DNA from: DATKGW01 sp035510605 | GTDB lineage: Bacteria; Patescibacteriota; Saccharimonadia; Saccharimonadales; CAIOMD01 | DNA length: 64,000 nucleotides | Assembly: GCA_035510605.1 (NCBI GenBank) | Contig: DATKGW010000012.1 | Coordinates: 67,105-131,104 of the forward strand | Direction of reading: 5' to 3' | In this document: one piece after another, positions 34,373-42,312 of the stretch | How the letters are laid out: each line of letters opens with the position of its first letter | Numbering within the stretch: the first letter of the stretch is position 1 | Notes under the pieces: generated by a model | What the model was told of the DNA's origin: nothing | What the model saw: the letters and a program-made list of their open reading frames with translations, nothing else | Databases searched by the model: none | Translations under genes and position numbers: made by a program

Positions 34373-35020
34373 TTATTTGACCAACTCTACTAGGCTGCTA
34401 ATAGCTAAAGATCCGGCTTTTTTAAATTGTTGCCTGGTTAAAAGCCCGGTTTCTACACCAACAAAATTAAAACCTGCACCAATAGCAGCCTCTCTGTCGA
34501 GCAAGCCATCGCCAACGTATAAAACCTCGCTTGTATTTATACTGTGGTTGCCGAGCCATCTAATTGCCGGCTCAAAAACTCTTGGGTCTGGCTTATGATA
34601 AGCTGTGCTTTCTTGGGTCTGGGTATAATCCAGCAATGCTCTAGGAATACCAAGAACATCCAAATCGTGGTCGAAGCTAAATTTAGCCGTAGAAGTCACG
34701 ACACCTAATTTAAGCCCCATCTCTTGTAATGTTTGCAGGGTTTCTATAGTACCCTCTAATAATTGCTTGGGGTATTCTTTGTGACATTCCAGAACGTGTT
34801 GTTCGGCTAAGTCCACATCATCCGTTTCGTAAAAAATTTTATATAACTCATTTAGCGGCATACCCCAGTGTTTGCGAATTTTTTCATCAGTTAATTCGAT
34901 GTTGTACCATTTTTTGGCAACATATTTATGCTGGGCCGATTTGGCTATATATGTACCAACTAAAGTGTCATCGTGGTCAAAAAAGATGGCTTTAGTATTT
35001 ACAGGGATAATTTCGCTCAT
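34373..35020 (-). CDS. HAD-superfamily hydrolase, phosphoglycolate phosphatase-like
   Basis: 215 residues. Motif I is FFDHDDTLV (nucleophile Asp and general-acid Asp), the helical cap follows (residues about 25-85), motif II is VVTSTAK, motif III the KPDPRVFEPA lysine, and motif IV YVGDGLLDREAAIGAG. It is a small-molecule phosphatase; substrate unknown. Upstream is a 107-base gap with AT-rich sequence and no strong ribosome site. Confidence 0.9.
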   Translation of the reverse strand: MSEIIPVNTKAIFFDHDDTLVGTYIAKSAQHKYVAKKWYNIELTDEKIRKHWGMPLNELYKIFYETDDVDLAEQHVLECHKEYPKQLLEGTIETLQTLQEMGLKLGVVTSTAKFSFDHDLDVLGIPRALLDYTQTQESTAYHKPDPRVFEPAIRWLGNHSINTSEVLYVGDGLLDREAAIGAGFNFVGVETGLLTRQQFKKAGSLAISSLVELVK

Positions 35021-35127
35021 CCAAACAATTTTGCTTTAAGGCGTTGCCATATGCAAGCATGAGCATAATAATATTTTTTGGTTTTCGCTTCTAATTAAGG
35101 CTGGTTACTTTTTCGTCATCAAAATCT

Positions 35128-35601
35128 CTAATGTGTGAAGATTAGAATCAAAACAGCTAACATCAAAAACATAACCGTGCATAAGGCTTCGAATTGCAAA
35201 CCCCATGTTATTAGCGGTCCGAATTTATGTATCCGGCCAGTATAAGTCACAATACCACCCCTGACTTTCTGATAACCATAAACGTCCATATAGACCAGAG
35301 TAAGCTTATACTCCATTCTTTCAGCAACCCCCTTTGACTTTATACCAAGATCCCTAATTTCAACTGTTTCAATTGGGTGATGCTGTTTTGTCCAACAAGC
35401 ACCTTTTGATTTATAATGTGCATCAATCCTGGTATACGGATTTTTACTAGCCGTTAAACCAACATAATATTTATCATCTTGTAGCTTTAATGCATATAGC
35501 CAATAGTGATTGATCGGATCATCTTTTCGGCTTTGCAATTTGGTTTCTATGCTCGCACGAACGGTTAATGGATTAACAATAGTTAAGTCAAAGCTGCTCA
35601 T
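35128..35601 (-). CDS. GIY-YIG nuclease-like protein with C-terminal membrane helix
   Basis: 157 residues. YWLYALKLQDDKYYVGLT (residues 33-50) is the GIY-YIG hairpin, with Arg58 (PYTRIDAH) and Glu97 (ERMEYKLTL) as the expected catalytic pair. KGACWTKQH is typical of small UPF0213-like members. Unusually, residues about 132-155 form a transmembrane helix after the nuclease domain, so the protein may be tail-anchored. TAAGAT lies 7 bases before the ATG. It may cut DNA at the membrane (inference). Confidence 0.75.
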   Translation of the reverse strand: MSSFDLTIVNPLTVRASIETKLQSRKDDPINHYWLYALKLQDDKYYVGLTASKNPYTRIDAHYKSKGACWTKQHHPIETVEIRDLGIKSKGVAERMEYKLTLVYMDVYGYQKVRGGIVTYTGRIHKFGPLITWGLQFEALCTVMFLMLAVLILIFTH

Positions 35602-35608
35602 ATTTCAA

Positions 35609-35614
35609 ATCTTA
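35609..35614 (-). promoter_or_regulatory. -10 element (likely leaderless)
   Basis: TAAGAT on the minus strand, 7 bases before the ATG at 35601. Confidence 0.4.
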
Positions 35615-35658
35615 ACACAAAAGTCTATACCGTTAACTACTATAGAAATGCTAGATGT

Positions 35659-35664
35659 TATACT
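35659..35664 (+). promoter_or_regulatory. -10 element (short leader or leaderless)
   Basis: TATACT, 9 bases before the ATG at 35674; no ribosome binding site is present. Confidence 0.5.
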
Positions 35665-35673
35665 TTTTGTACA

Positions 35674-36342
35674 ATGCTAGAGCACCATATTCAAAAATCA
35701 ATTGTCTACAAGTTGGCTTTTAACGAGGCTCTGCGTTTTAGCGAGCTAAAACCGGCTGATCTGGATAACAAACTGTTTAATTACCATCTTAAATTAGTCA
35801 TAAATGCCGGGTTGGTTAAAAAAGACGAAAACGGCTTATACAGCCTAACCGCCGAAGGCCGCCGAGTTGGCGTAGGCGTGCTGGATAAACAGTTTACAGC
35901 ACTAGATAGGGCCCATTCGGTTTTATTTTTAATCATCCGGCAAAAAAGCGATAAAGCTTGGCTGCTTTTTAAGCGCAAAACTCATCCATTGCTTGGCGAT
36001 GTAGGTTTTATGCACGTAAACCCCATTGCCACCGAGGATGTTTTTAAAACCGCTCAAGATAGGTTACTGGCAAAAACCAACCTGACCGCCAGTTTCAAAT
36101 ATTTGGGCAGTGGCTACTTTAAGATTTTTGAAAACGACGATCTAGAAAGCTACACCCACTTTACCACTCTAGTTGCAGAAGATGCACAAGGCGAGCTTAA
36201 GCAAAACAACGACAAGGGCGAATATTTTTGGCAAGCGGATATAAAAACTATTAAAGATGAGCTTTTACCGACAGCTTTAACGCTGGTTGAGCAATACGAA
36301 AAAGGCCAGCCATTTTTTATCGAGCGGACATTTAACCTTTAA
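35674..36342 (+). CDS. Winged-helix plus degenerate Nudix-fold protein
   Basis: 222 residues. The first 70 look like a winged helix (LNYHLKLVINAGLVKKDENGLYSLTAEGRR). The rest looks like a Nudix fold (VLFLIIRQKSDKAWLLFKRKTHPLLGDVGF, then YKYLG-like and ESYTHFTTLVAE). The Nudix box lacks the REXXEE glutamates: GDVGFMHVNPIATEDVFKTA is all that remains. This fits a NrtR-style regulator in which the Nudix part senses a ligand and the HTH binds DNA, but domain order is reversed relative to NrtR. Its stop shares TTAA with the convergent gene. Confidence 0.7.
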   Translation: MLEHHIQKSIVYKLAFNEALRFSELKPADLDNKLFNYHLKLVINAGLVKKDENGLYSLTAEGRRVGVGVLDKQFTALDRAHSVLFLIIRQKSDKAWLLFKRKTHPLLGDVGFMHVNPIATEDVFKTAQDRLLAKTNLTASFKYLGSGYFKIFENDDLESYTHFTTLVAEDAQGELKQNNDKGEYFWQADIKTIKDELLPTALTLVEQYEKGQPFFIERTFNL

Positions 36343-37109
36343 AATTCTATAGCTTGTTCTAATGCTTCGTAAGATACATCCGGCGCATGGCGGCGCCAAT
36401 ATACAGAGAGTGGGCTGTCTTTATCACTTAGCTGCGCCAAAGTCGGGTTGGAGCCGACTTGCAGGTGCAGAGTGCGCGAATCTTCTAATAGTTCCAAGGC
36501 ACTCTGCCTGGCAACCAATTGTTTAAGGGCCGGATCCTCAAAATAAGCGATTACCTCGGCATGGGGCGCATTGGCCAGTACCAGTGCTGCACTACCAAGC
36601 GTGGCGCCGATGATTTTTTTGTGCTTTACATATAGCTTGCGTTTTTCGTGGCCGTCTTTAACCAGATTGGCCGCAGATCTTTCGGCGGTAGATATTTGGC
36701 CGGCTGCCAAGCCAATTAAGTTTGGTGTGGTTATTTCTTGCCCTAAATCTTCGTAGGCCTGCAACGACAAGGTGCGGCGCATTACGTTTTTGGCGCCAGC
36801 GGCATAGTTGTACCAGGCGGTATTTATGGCCGAGGCACCTAATGTTCTGGTGACGAACATGGTATCTTCCTCTGCCTGCATAATTTCTAGGATGTTTTTA
36901 GCAATTTTGATGCCCGTAGCTTGCATCTCGGCCATTAGCACACCCGATACCAGACGTTTACGACGCTCGATTTCACCGGCTTCGCGAGCTTTAGGCGACA
37001 CGTAATGGTTGCCCTCGCCCGCTAAATGTTTTACCGGTAAGTCGAATTGTTTAAATGCTTTCATAACTGCAATATTAGGCTTTGCATAAGCCAAAAGCAG
37101 TGAAGACAT
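36339..37109 (-). CDS. Unrecognised 256-residue protein
   Basis: Start ATG at 37109 (MSSLLLAYAKPN), with GGTGA 4 bases upstream; a TTG at 37118 is less likely. The protein is Ala-rich and mostly helical without a signal peptide. A weakly hydrophobic stretch (KIIGATLGSAALVLANAP) is seen near residue 165. It contains SAINTAWYNYAAGAKNVMRR. No family recognised and no informative neighbour. Confidence 0.75.
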   Translation of the reverse strand: MSSLLLAYAKPNIAVMKAFKQFDLPVKHLAGEGNHYVSPKAREAGEIERRKRLVSGVLMAEMQATGIKIAKNILEIMQAEEDTMFVTRTLGASAINTAWYNYAAGAKNVMRRTLSLQAYEDLGQEITTPNLIGLAAGQISTAERSAANLVKDGHEKRKLYVKHKKIIGATLGSAALVLANAPHAEVIAYFEDPALKQLVARQSALELLEDSRTLHLQVGSNPTLAQLSDKDSPLSVYWRRHAPDVSYEALEQAIEF

Positions 37110-37141
37110 TTTCACCAAGAATCAGAGTGACGAATATTTAA

Positions 37142-37906
37142 TTACTTAAATGTTACAAAATATGAGATTGTAAAACTGATAACATTTAAGAGGAAACTTA
37201 AAGCTAGCATACCCACCAGTTTGTGTTGTCTTTTTAAGAATAAATAGTAAATGAGGGCTTCGAAGATTACTATCAAAATCTCGGCAGTTAACAAGTTAAA
37301 AATTGTAGTAAAGCCAAAACGCTCAACAACATAAGTGTAAAGCGGCACAGAGATAACATTTGCCAATAAGCCGGCAGCTAATAATTTTTTTGGCATTTTT
37401 TTAAATAATACGAGCAAAGCGATTATTGCTAATTCTGCCGCTACTGTCACCAACGTGTTTTTTAAGATCACGCTTATCGGCACGGTTTTTTGAGTGCTAG
37501 CCACAATATGGCTAATATCAACAGATATACCATTGCCAGAGATATATACAATATAGGTCGAGTTAAAACCTTTTGTTTTAAAAGTGTTACTAAAATATTT
37601 TTTACCATTCATTTTTAATAACAACTGATGATAATCACTATAACCGTAGGCCAAAGATGTACATATATTGGCATTTTCGCAATCAAAATGTTGCGGACCG
37701 ATAATTGTTAGTGGATGGCTCTTGTTACACTGCGAATCGTCGCATTCGTATTGCTGTAAAGACACTTTTGACTGGTTTATTGTACCAATATATTGGAGGT
37801 TAAAACTCATTTCAGGCTTTGGCCCTATATCTGCATGGGCAAAGCTAGAAAAAACAAGGATAATGCCAGTTACCACTATTAAATTTAGAAATGTTTTTTT
37901 GAGCAT
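37142..37906 (-). CDS. Unknown exported multi-pass membrane protein
   Basis: 254 residues. A signal peptide ends near AHADIGPKP (about residue 26). An external domain of about 120 residues contains four cysteines (YECDDSQCNKSH, HFDCENANICTS) likely in disulphides. Three or four transmembrane helices make up the C-terminal 105 residues. No family recognised. It follows a 116-residue gene by 11 bases and may belong to the rmuC transcription unit. Confidence 0.75.
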   Translation of the reverse strand: MLKKTFLNLIVVTGIILVFSSFAHADIGPKPEMSFNLQYIGTINQSKVSLQQYECDDSQCNKSHPLTIIGPQHFDCENANICTSLAYGYSDYHQLLLKMNGKKYFSNTFKTKGFNSTYIVYISGNGISVDISHIVASTQKTVPISVILKNTLVTVAAELAIIALLVLFKKMPKKLLAAGLLANVISVPLYTYVVERFGFTTIFNLLTAEILIVIFEALIYYLFLKRQHKLVGMLALSFLLNVISFTISYFVTFK

Positions 37907-37917
37907 TTAATTTAATT

Positions 37918-38268
37918 TTACTCTTGATTTTCTGGTTTCAGTATATGCCTGGCTAAGAGATGCTCAAACGGCTCGGTGGCCTCTGCCAAAGTTTCGTCAT
38001 TAAGCTCAAAATTCGATATTTTCTGGTTTGCTTCTTCGGCTATTTGCCCAAAAGCATTTTTGATATCTTCATCTGTAACCCGCTTTTTGTATGGCAAATC
38101 GGCTAGAGCATTAAACCTCAAACCGGCATATACGCCGCTTATATTATTATGATCCATATAAGCCTCTTTAATTTGGCTATTGAGCCAATCTATCTTGGCC
38201 CTTGTCTGATCTAAAAGCTCTTGCTGGTTGTGGGGTGTTTCTTCTGGTAAATGAAACTTTTCATCCAT
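37918..38268 (-). CDS. Unknown 116-residue helical protein
   Basis: Soluble, acidic, mostly helical (QQELLDQTRAKIDWLNSQIKEAY is a likely coiled coil). It lies 14 bases after rmuC and is probably co-transcribed with it. No family recognised. Confidence 0.7.
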   Translation of the reverse strand: MDEKFHLPEETPHNQQELLDQTRAKIDWLNSQIKEAYMDHNNISGVYAGLRFNALADLPYKKRVTDEDIKNAFGQIAEEANQKISNFELNDETLAEATEPFEHLLARHILKPENQE

Positions 38269-38282
38269 CCTAGTAATTTCCT

Positions 38283-39371
38283 CTAATCGTCGGTTTGGGG
38301 TTTGTCGACAAGTAGCGGTTCGATGGCCGGGCTGGTGCCGGCAATTTTTAGCACGTCTTTATCGACTTTTTTAAGTTCTTTGTGGGCACTATTAAAGTGG
38401 CCGACAGTGGTACCCAAACTGCCGCCCAATTTTTGCATAAATGAATCATACCGGCTGAGATGTTCGCCCAGCATGCCAACCCTGATTTGGATCTCTTTGG
38501 CCTGCTCTTCTATCTGTAAGCTGCGCAAGCCCTGCAAAACCGTTTGCAGGTAAGCCATAAAGCTCGTCGGGCTGACGATTATGACTTTTTTATCCCTAAA
38601 GGCGTATTCTATTAAATCGCGCGAGCTGGTGCTGGTGGCACCGACTTTGTTAATCAATAGATCATAATAAATCGCTTCGCTGGGGATGAACATAAAGGCA
38701 AAATCCATGGTGCCCTCGGCCGGGCGGATATATTTGGCAGTTTCGTCGATGCGATTTTTAAGATCGGCCTTAAAAGCTTTGATTAGCGTATCACGCGGCG
38801 CTTTGGATTTTTCTTCTATGATGCGGTTGTAGTTTTCGAGGCTGAATTTGGAATCGACTGGCAAGAGCTTGTTTTTGTCTAGTACGATTACGGCATCGAC
38901 TATTTCACCATCTTTAAAACGGTGTTGCAGATGAAACCTTTCCGGCGGTAAGACGTTTTCTAGCACGCTTTGCAAATAATATTCACCCAAGACACCACGC
39001 TGCTTGGGGTTTTGCAGCACGTTTTGCAAAGTTTTAAGCTCATCGGCCACATCCACCACCCGGCGGTTGGTTTCGTCCAGTTTGGCCAGGCGCTGGGTGA
39101 CATCGGTGATTAGTTTGGCACTTTCGCTAAACTGCTTGGCGATAGAATCGCGCATCATAGCCTGGCTTTTATCCAGCCGCTGATTAACAGATAGGTTTAG
39201 GCTGTCTTTGAGCTTTTCTATATTATCGCTTAGGTTGGTCATGTCCTGCTTGATGAGTCCGGCGGCAGTATCGTTTTTTAGGTTGCCGATTTTTTGCGAC
39301 AAATAGTAAACGGTAAAGCCCAAACCGATGACCACCACACCCAGTACTACCAATAAAATCACATTTGTCAT
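38283..39371 (-). CDS. rmuC: RmuC family DNA recombination protein
   Basis: 362 residues. An N-terminal transmembrane helix (residues 4-24) and a coiled coil (to about residue 120) precede the RmuC nuclease-like core: NPKQRGVLGEYYLQSVLENVLP, VDAVIVLDKNKLLPVDSKFSLENYNRI, DFAFMFIPSEAIYYDLL and VIIVSPTSFMAYLQTVLQGL. The D/E-x-K pattern in LPVDSKF fits the PD-(D/E)XK fold. In E. coli RmuC limits inversions between short inverted repeats. TAGAAT lies 7 bases before the ATG. Confidence 0.94.
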   Translation of the reverse strand: MTNVILLVVLGVVVIGLGFTVYYLSQKIGNLKNDTAAGLIKQDMTNLSDNIEKLKDSLNLSVNQRLDKSQAMMRDSIAKQFSESAKLITDVTQRLAKLDETNRRVVDVADELKTLQNVLQNPKQRGVLGEYYLQSVLENVLPPERFHLQHRFKDGEIVDAVIVLDKNKLLPVDSKFSLENYNRIIEEKSKAPRDTLIKAFKADLKNRIDETAKYIRPAEGTMDFAFMFIPSEAIYYDLLINKVGATSTSSRDLIEYAFRDKKVIIVSPTSFMAYLQTVLQGLRSLQIEEQAKEIQIRVGMLGEHLSRYDSFMQKLGGSLGTTVGHFNSAHKELKKVDKDVLKIAGTSPAIEPLLVDKPQTDD

Positions 39372-39378
39372 TACTTAT

Positions 39379-39384
39379 ATTCTA
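39379..39384 (-). promoter_or_regulatory. -10 element of rmuC (likely leaderless)
   Basis: TAGAAT on the minus strand, 7 bases before the rmuC ATG. Confidence 0.45.
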
Positions 39385-39414
39385 AAGCATAACCTAAAAA
39401 TAACCTTTAAAAAC

Positions 39415-39444
39415 ATTAAGCCGGTGTGTTTCAACCGGCTTAAT
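39415..39444 (-). terminator. Rho-independent terminator after the coiled-coil/pilin-like operon
   Basis: An 11-bp perfect stem (ATTAAGCCGGT / ACCGGCTTAAT) with an 8-base loop. On the minus strand it is followed by GTTTTT. It lies about 60 bases after the stop of the secreted coiled-coil gene; a smaller hairpin (GGAAG ... CTTCC, 39446-39463) lies between. Confidence 0.7.
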
Positions 39445-39505
39445 TGGAAGTTTTAACGCTTCCTCCATTAGCTTATCGTGCAGCTAGTTGGATTACAAGG
39501 TAAAT

Positions 39506-40264
39506 TTATATTGCTTTTCCAAATGCACTTCTTAATTGTTGGTAAGCTGCATTTACGGCTGCCTTAAACTGTTGGTCGGCTGTCTGGTCGGCGGTTTTTT
39601 CGATTGCCGCTAAATTCTGGGCTATCTGGGCAATGTTGGTATTGGCCGCACGTGAGGCTCTAAATTTAGCCCTGGCTGCTTGTAAGTCGGTGGTCAGTGT
39701 GGCAGCTACTTCTTTATACGCCGTACCGTTGGCGCAATTATCCTGGGCCTTAGCCACGGCATCCGCATAATCCGAACGCAAGTTTGTCACAGCCTGATCT
39801 ATATCTGCTTGATTTTTGTCAATCGCCGAATCCACACCCGCCTGGTAGGTTGAACGGTTGGTATCATAGGCGCTGCGGCGGGACGAAACGGCATCGTTAA
39901 TGTTGGTTTCGAACGTTTGGACTGCTGTTTTTTGCTGGTCGGTTGTTGCTTTGGCCTCTAACCGGGAAAAGTACTGGGACCTTATGCTATCCCAACTCTT
40001 TCTGGCAGCGGCAATTTTATTATCCCAAGCGGTACGATCTTTGGTTAATTTGGCAGTATTAGCCTGATGTTCGGTGGTAATTTTGGCTACCCGGGTAGTA
40101 ACATCGCTATTTAGACGATCCAAGACATTATCCAACCTGGAACAGGTATTTTCATTGGTTGTTGATTGATTGGTGTTGGTTGCTACTGCATAAGTTGTGC
40201 CAAAAGACAAAACCAGAATGGCACCGGTAGCCAATATACTCAAAAATTTAGAAACTGGCCGCAT
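39506..40264 (-). CDS. Secreted coiled-coil protein
   Basis: 252 residues. A signal peptide (residues 1-27, ending near TYAVAT) precedes a long Ala/Gln/Asp-rich, almost wholly helical mature protein, with pseudo-heptads such as ITTEHQANTAKLTKDRTAWDNKIAAARKSWD. Similar to other CPR secreted helical proteins of unknown role. Its start overlaps the pilin-like gene by 17 bases, so both are exported products of one operon. It may be a cell-surface or pilus-associated factor (inference). Confidence 0.8.
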   Translation of the reverse strand: MRPVSKFLSILATGAILVLSFGTTYAVATNTNQSTTNENTCSRLDNVLDRLNSDVTTRVAKITTEHQANTAKLTKDRTAWDNKIAAARKSWDSIRSQYFSRLEAKATTDQQKTAVQTFETNINDAVSSRRSAYDTNRSTYQAGVDSAIDKNQADIDQAVTNLRSDYADAVAKAQDNCANGTAYKEVAATLTTDLQAARAKFRASRAANTNIAQIAQNLAAIEKTADQTADQQFKAAVNAAYQQLRSAFGKAI

Positions 40265-40571
40265 TTGCGCTGTCTCCTACCTGAGTCACCGTGCTTTGGC
40301 TGACCGCAGCCTGGGCTGATTCCGAATTACTGGTTGTGCCATCAATTGAACCTTCGCTAGTAGCTTCGCTATCAATACTGTTGACGATGCTTTGGCCGGG
40401 CTGATTAGTCACGGTAGCAACGGCCGCTTCGTTGGTGGTGGCAGTTTTATTTCTCTGTTCAAAAACCCAATAACCAACAGCCACCACAGCAGCAACTGCG
40501 ACAATAATAAGCACTAGCTCTACAACGCCAAAACCTTTTTGTGGTTGAGACTTGTTTTGCCCCATATTCAT
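40248..40571 (-). CDS. Type IV pilin-like protein
   Basis: 107 residues from the ATG at 40571, with AAGGAG 4 bases upstream; an ATG at 40595 lacks a ribosome site. QKGFGVVELVLIIVAVAAVV carries a prepilin-peptidase site (cleavage after Gly13), Glu at +5 and a hydrophobic assembly helix. The remaining 70 residues are Ser/Thr/Ala-rich with no cysteines, so it looks like a small pseudopilin. Pilus assembly genes are not in this window. Type IV pili matter for host attachment in Saccharibacteria. Confidence 0.82.
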   Translation of the reverse strand: MNMGQNKSQPQKGFGVVELVLIIVAVAAVVAVGYWVFEQRNKTATTNEAAVATVTNQPGQSIVNSIDSEATSEGSIDGTTSNSESAQAAVSQSTVTQVGDSANAASF

Positions 40572-40720
40572 TCTTCTCCTTAATTTGTTACGCATTAATG
40601 CTTACGCTCAAATAGCTATTATAAAGACTCTATTGGCTAAAACAAAACATCTGGATATCACACCTATATTTTTTCCTATCTGGCGGTTATAATGATGATA
40701 ATTATCAGATACATTCAAAG

Positions 40721-41806
40721 ATGAATTTAAAACAACGCCGGGCACTGACAATTACACTCATCATCGCTTTGTTGTTTGCGGCCGTTTTTTTGCGCCATTA
40801 TTTTTCATTAATTGCCTTAGCCGCGATTGTGGCGTTTTTATACAACCCGATATACAGATGGCTATTTAAAAAGACTAAGGGCAAAAAGAATTTATCGGTG
40901 ACAATCACTTTATTTGTTGCCATTATTACGATTTCTATCCCCGTTGCCATAGTTCTGGTAGTTACTGTCGACCAAGCCTTTCAGGTAGCGGATATCATCA
41001 AACGCTCGGCCGCCAGTGGCACATCCATCGGTGACATTATTAATAATGTAATTACCGCCATCAACCACATTATCGATAAGTTGCCCGGCCACAGTGTACA
41101 TCATATAAGTTCGGGTCAGGTTTTTGACTGGCTGAAAAATAACACCAGCGTGCTGATTAGATCCTCGTTCAATTACGTAGCTCATTTTGCCGGCAGTTTC
41201 GCTTCTTACCTGACAAAAGCAGTTATCTTTATATTCATTTTTATTTCATTCTTAAAAAATCAAGACAAGTGGCTGGGCACCATCCGTAAATTAAACCCCT
41301 TGGGCGATAGAGTGTCTGATCTTTACCTGTCACGAATGGCGGCCATGACCAGCGCCATGGTTAAGGGACAATTTACCATAGCTTTGATGCAGGGTCTGGT
41401 CGACGCCAGCTTGTTATATATCGCCGGTATCCATTACTTTATATTTTGGTTCGTTTTGGTCACGTTTTTGTCTATCATCCCGCTTGGTGGCGGTATATTG
41501 GTAATACCGACAGGTATAATAATGCTGATTACCGGTAATATCTGGCAAGGCATCCTATTAATTTTCGGCCATATCGTGATTGTTACCAACATCGATAACG
41601 TCTTGCGACCACGGTTTGTACCAAGAACCGCCAGGCTGGATTCGTCATTGACGATTTTATCGGTATTTGCCGGTATTGCCATGTTCGGCTTTTTGGGGAT
41701 TGTCATCGGGCCGGTACTAATGATTCTAATCGTAACGACTATCCAGGTCTATTTGCAAGCGGTTGAGCATGATAAAAATGCCCAAGAAGTCGGTTTAGAA
41801 GAGTAA
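40721..41806 (+). CDS. AI-2E family transporter (PerM/YdiK-like permease)
   Basis: 361 residues with about eight transmembrane helices. The pair near residues 9-45 (ALTITLIIALLFAAVFLRHY, then LIALAAIVAFLYNPIY), the central loop with KNQDKWLG, and the C-terminal GILLIFGHIVIVTNIDNVLRP are typical of the family, with PLGGGILVIPTGIIMLITG conserved. Substrates range from autoinducer-2 to ions and peptides; unknown here. TATAATG at about 40689 may give a leader of roughly 25-30 bases. Confidence 0.92.
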   Translation: MNLKQRRALTITLIIALLFAAVFLRHYFSLIALAAIVAFLYNPIYRWLFKKTKGKKNLSVTITLFVAIITISIPVAIVLVVTVDQAFQVADIIKRSAASGTSIGDIINNVITAINHIIDKLPGHSVHHISSGQVFDWLKNNTSVLIRSSFNYVAHFAGSFASYLTKAVIFIFIFISFLKNQDKWLGTIRKLNPLGDRVSDLYLSRMAAMTSAMVKGQFTIALMQGLVDASLLYIAGIHYFIFWFVLVTFLSIIPLGGGILVIPTGIIMLITGNIWQGILLIFGHIVIVTNIDNVLRPRFVPRTARLDSSLTILSVFAGIAMFGFLGIVIGPVLMILIVTTIQVYLQAVEHDKNAQEVGLEE

Positions 41807-41809
41807 TTT

Positions 41810-42265
41810 TTATTTGGTCTTGAGATTGCGCATCCGGTAAATGCGCCATGTCAATAGTGCGCTGATAGCCGTAAATGCCACAAAGGACATAAACGGAATG
41901 GTGATAAAGCCCAGCCAATCAATCTGCGGCTTGGAGCAGGATACATCCGAACTAGCGGTACAATTAAAAACCGACTCATGCAAAACCCCCCACTGCAGCA
42001 AAGATTGGTACAAAGAAACCGGCACGCCGATTAGGCTCAAGGGCAAGCCGTAGTAAACGGCATTTTTATCTTTACGCAGAATTCCGACAGCAAATATTAC
42101 CACCAACGGATACATAAAAATGCGTTGCCACCAACACAGTAAACACGGATACCAATTTAAGACCTCGCTAAAATACAGGCTGCCAAACAGACCAGCTGTA
42201 GCTATTGACCAGACCAGATAATCGGTATAATCATCTAATAATTTTAATGGTTTTTGAATATTCAT
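41810..42265 (-). CDS. dsbB: Disulfide bond formation protein B
   Basis: Re-oxidises extracytoplasmic thiol oxidases with quinone as acceptor in known members. 151 residues and four transmembrane helices. The first redox pair is Cys41-Cys44 (WYPCLLCWWQR), the second Cys102-Cys110 in the external loop (FNCTASSDVSCSKP), matching the Gram-positive BdbC-like architecture. GGGAGG precedes the ATG. A VKOR homologue at 60.6 kb gives this genome a second, unrelated oxidase of the same kind. Confidence 0.93.
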   Translation of the reverse strand: MNIQKPLKLLDDYTDYLVWSIATAGLFGSLYFSEVLNWYPCLLCWWQRIFMYPLVVIFAVGILRKDKNAVYYGLPLSLIGVPVSLYQSLLQWGVLHESVFNCTASSDVSCSKPQIDWLGFITIPFMSFVAFTAISALLTWRIYRMRNLKTK

Positions 42266-42312
42266 TTTTCCTCCCTAACTTATAAAAGTATACCAGATGC
42301 TACGGCTGATCT

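Noticed and set aside
13581..35064. A 13-mer GCTCATGCTTGCA near 13581 and, inverted, near 35052
   Set aside because: A shared 13-mer is expected many times by chance in 64 kb, and the surroundings differ. The neighbouring genes have nothing in common.
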